DNA of 64,000 nt from Brevibacterium spongiae (GTDB lineage: Bacteria > Actinomycetota > Actinomycetes > Actinomycetales > Brevibacteriaceae): NCBI RefSeq assembly GCF_026168515.1, contig NZ_CP093443.1, forward strand, positions 1,054,001-1,118,000, read 5' to 3'. The position numbers and the translations under genes are program-made. Numbering within the stretch: the stretch's first letter is position 1; each line of letters starts with the position of its first letter. Below the pieces are notes generated by a model. It was given only the letters and a program-made list of their open reading frames with translations. It had not been told where the DNA came from and did no database searches. Positions 62,685 through 64,000 of the stretch are shown here, one piece after another.

Positions 62685-63684
62685 CCAGGGCGGTCATCGT
62701 ATCGACGACCTCGAAGCCGAGATCCCGGTTGAGGGCGAGCATCGGGCCGTTGTTCGTCGCCGTGTACGTCTGCACCCATCTCGCCGAGGCGGTCGCCTCC
62801 ACGGCCGGCAGCTGCCGGAGGTTCGCGACCTTGAGGGCCCGTCCGATACCCCGGCCCCGATAGGTGCGGTCGACGAGCGTGTCCTCCTGGATGACGATCT
62901 GCGGGTCGTCGACCGAAACCATGATCTCCGTATAGCCGACGGCGAGGTCGCCGACATGCGCCATCGAACTGACCAGGACCCACCCCTGCTCGTCCATCCG
63001 CTCTTCGTGGCTGCGGATGGCGGCGGTGCCGGCATGGCTGACGACGCGGGTGAGGTCGCCCAAGGGCACGTCTTCGTCCATCTGCTCCCGCAGCCGGGTC
63101 CAGTCCTCGAGGATGTCCTCCGGACAGCCTCCGATCCAGGACGTGACCGAGAAGTCCGGGTCCTCCTTGACCACCGGCACCGTCGTCGAGGCCCCGGAGT
63201 CCTTGTACCGGTTCGCATCGGCGTCGAGATAGGCGGGCAGGTCGAGCAGCAGCCGGTGCTCTTCATTGCCGATGCGCATGCCCCGCGATCGGGCGAAAGC
63301 GACGCCGGCGGCGCAGTATGTTTCGGTCTGCACGATCGCCGAGGTCCGGTCACGGTCGGTCAGGATCTGCTCGACCGCCTCGGCGAGGGCCGCGCCGCAG
63401 CCGCGGCGACGGTGGTCCGGCAGGACACCGAGTTCGACATCGGCGGGGGAGTCGACGGTGAGGTTGACCTCGGCACCGCAGATCGCCTCATCGCCGAGGC
63501 GGCCGATGAGCGCGATGTCCTCCTTGCCGGTGCGCGGGGTTGCGAACTGAGTCAGCGTGGCCTCGGGACTGCGCCACCACGTCGCCGTGCGATCGGCGGT
63601 ATAGGCGGTGCGCATGACCTCGTTCCACGCCAGCAGATCGTGCTCATCGGCGGGATCGATGCGTGTGATCCGAATCTCGGTCAT
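62617..63684 (-). CDS. Two-domain GNAT acetyltransferase (MshD-like) with repeat-built tail
   Basis: 355 residues with two GNAT-like domains: the first with VELGVLPDHRRRGCGAALAEAVEQIL, the second with DTLVDRTYRGRGIGRALKVANLRQL and the following NNGPMLALNRDLGFEVVDTMTALEG. This double layout resembles mycothiol synthase and related actinobacterial enzymes, though MshD itself is not established. The last 20 or so residues are repeats of RVDSR/RIDSR encoded by a 15-bp tandem repeat and look like a late addition. Start ATG 63684. Confidence 0.85.
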   Translation of the reverse strand: MTEIRITRIDPADEHDLLAWNEVMRTAYTADRTATWWRSPEATLTQFATPRTGKEDIALIGRLGDEAICGAEVNLTVDSPADVELGVLPDHRRRGCGAALAEAVEQILTDRDRTSAIVQTETYCAAGVAFARSRGMRIGNEEHRLLLDLPAYLDADANRYKDSGASTTVPVVKEDPDFSVTSWIGGCPEDILEDWTRLREQMDEDVPLGDLTRVVSHAGTAAIRSHEERMDEQGWVLVSSMAHVGDLAVGYTEIMVSVDDPQIVIQEDTLVDRTYRGRGIGRALKVANLRQLPAVEATASARWVQTYTATNNGPMLALNRDLGFEVVDTMTALEGRVDSRRIDSRRIDERRVDQR

Positions 63685-63758
63685 GGATCGAGTCGATCAC
63701 GGGCGGACGGGCTTTTCAAGGAACCAGGCTCGGGTTTTCACGCAACTGGGCGGGGTTG

Positions 63759-63950
63759 TCACCGGCGCGGGTCGTGCGGGTCCTCACCGTCGTCGGGGTT
63801 CTCCGGGGTGTGCGGGTCGTCCTTGGGCAGGCGGGAGCCGATGTGCGCTCCGGGCTTCGTCATCACCCGATAGACGAGGAGCGCACCGCAGCTGAAGACG
63901 ATGATGATGCAGAAGGTGAGGAAGATGACCGCACCGAGTCCGGTCTGCAT
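63759..63950 (-). CDS. Small membrane protein, unknown function
   Basis: 63 residues: one membrane helix (LGAVIFLTFCIIIVFSCGALLVYRV) and a hydrophilic tail rich in Asp, Pro and His (RLPKDDPHTPENPDDGEDPHDPRR). I do not recognise a family. Its ATG overlaps the stop of the gene entering from the right edge by one base (TGATG), so it belongs to that operon. Confidence 0.7.
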   Translation of the reverse strand: MQTGLGAVIFLTFCIIIVFSCGALLVYRVMTKPGAHIGSRLPKDDPHTPENPDDGEDPHDPRR

Positions 63951-64000
63951 CAGCGAGCCAGCCGACGACGGTCGAAGTAGTTCGCGAAGCGGGCCTTGAA
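63950..64000 (-). CDS. C-terminal end of a gene entering from the right edge
   Basis: Only the last 16 residues (FKARFANYFDRRRLAR) and the stop are inside the window. The frame is chosen by the TGATG overlap with the following small membrane gene. No function can be given. Confidence 0.6.
   Translation of the reverse strand, partial: FKARFANYFDRRRLAR

Overview
The window is high-GC DNA with dense, mostly short-spaced genes. It carries many GTG/TTG starts, frequent 4-base ATGA/GTGA overlaps, a bacterial 4.5S SRP RNA, a tRNA-Ser, an IdeR/DtxR-type iron box, an HspR (HAIR) box, and many TANNNT -10 boxes 5-7 nt from start codons (leaderless genes). This is an actinobacterium. The overall protein flavour suggests Micrococcales, perhaps Brevibacterium, but that placement is an inference and no marker here proves it. 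I see no prophage, insertion sequence or CRISPR array, so it reads as chromosomal metabolic, regulatory and accessory DNA.

Layout. 1-6.0 kb: end of a PLP aminotransferase, a GlcD-like flavoprotein oxidase, an Fe(II)/2-oxoglutarate oxygenase, homocysteine S-methyltransferase, and the queuosine pair tgt/yhhQ. 6.0-16.3 kb: an unusual M3 peptidase-YbaK fusion, an AI-2E-type exporter, a small lower-GC cassette (ribbon-helix-helix regulator, VOC protein, MFS pump), three GNAT acetyltransferases (one frameshifted), and aldehyde dehydrogenase with DUF779. 16.3-24.1 kb: one tightly overlapped minus-strand operon with a peptide-type ABC importer, a luciferase-like flavin monooxygenase and a double AhpD-like protein. 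24.3-25.7 kb: two tandem glyoxalase-fold genes.

25.7-35.4 kb holds a DUF3152 protease-like lipoprotein, an HspR-boxed Clp ATPase, a second YidC, an endonuclease III-like protein, a clpP gene overlapping a catalytically dead clpP paralogue, a NarL-type two-component system with a SHOCT membrane protein, and a ClgR/PopR-like regulator whose C-terminus imitates the ssrA degron. Together these look like an alternative, stress-controlled Clp protease locus and are the most interesting part of the window.

35.6-48 kb: iron-siderophore binding protein, L,D-transpeptidase, SRP RNA, MFS pump with divergent XRE regulator, tRNA-Ser, dimethylsulfone monooxygenase SfnG, a SpoIID/LGFP cell-wall protein, DJ-1 and quinone-reductase genes, DUF4333 lipoprotein. 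48-58.8 kb: YCII plus ECF42-type sigma factor, FUSC transporter, AlkD-like protein, GlxA-type regulator, amidase, a small repressor operon with its palindromic operator (membrane gene frameshifted), a sirtuin missing one zinc ligand, and a minisatellite. 58.9-62.6 kb: a five-gene operon DUF4178-DUF2617-DUF4247-DUF350-membrane spermidine synthase of unknown purpose. The window ends in a GNAT gene lengthened by a 15-bp repeat and two small or partial genes.
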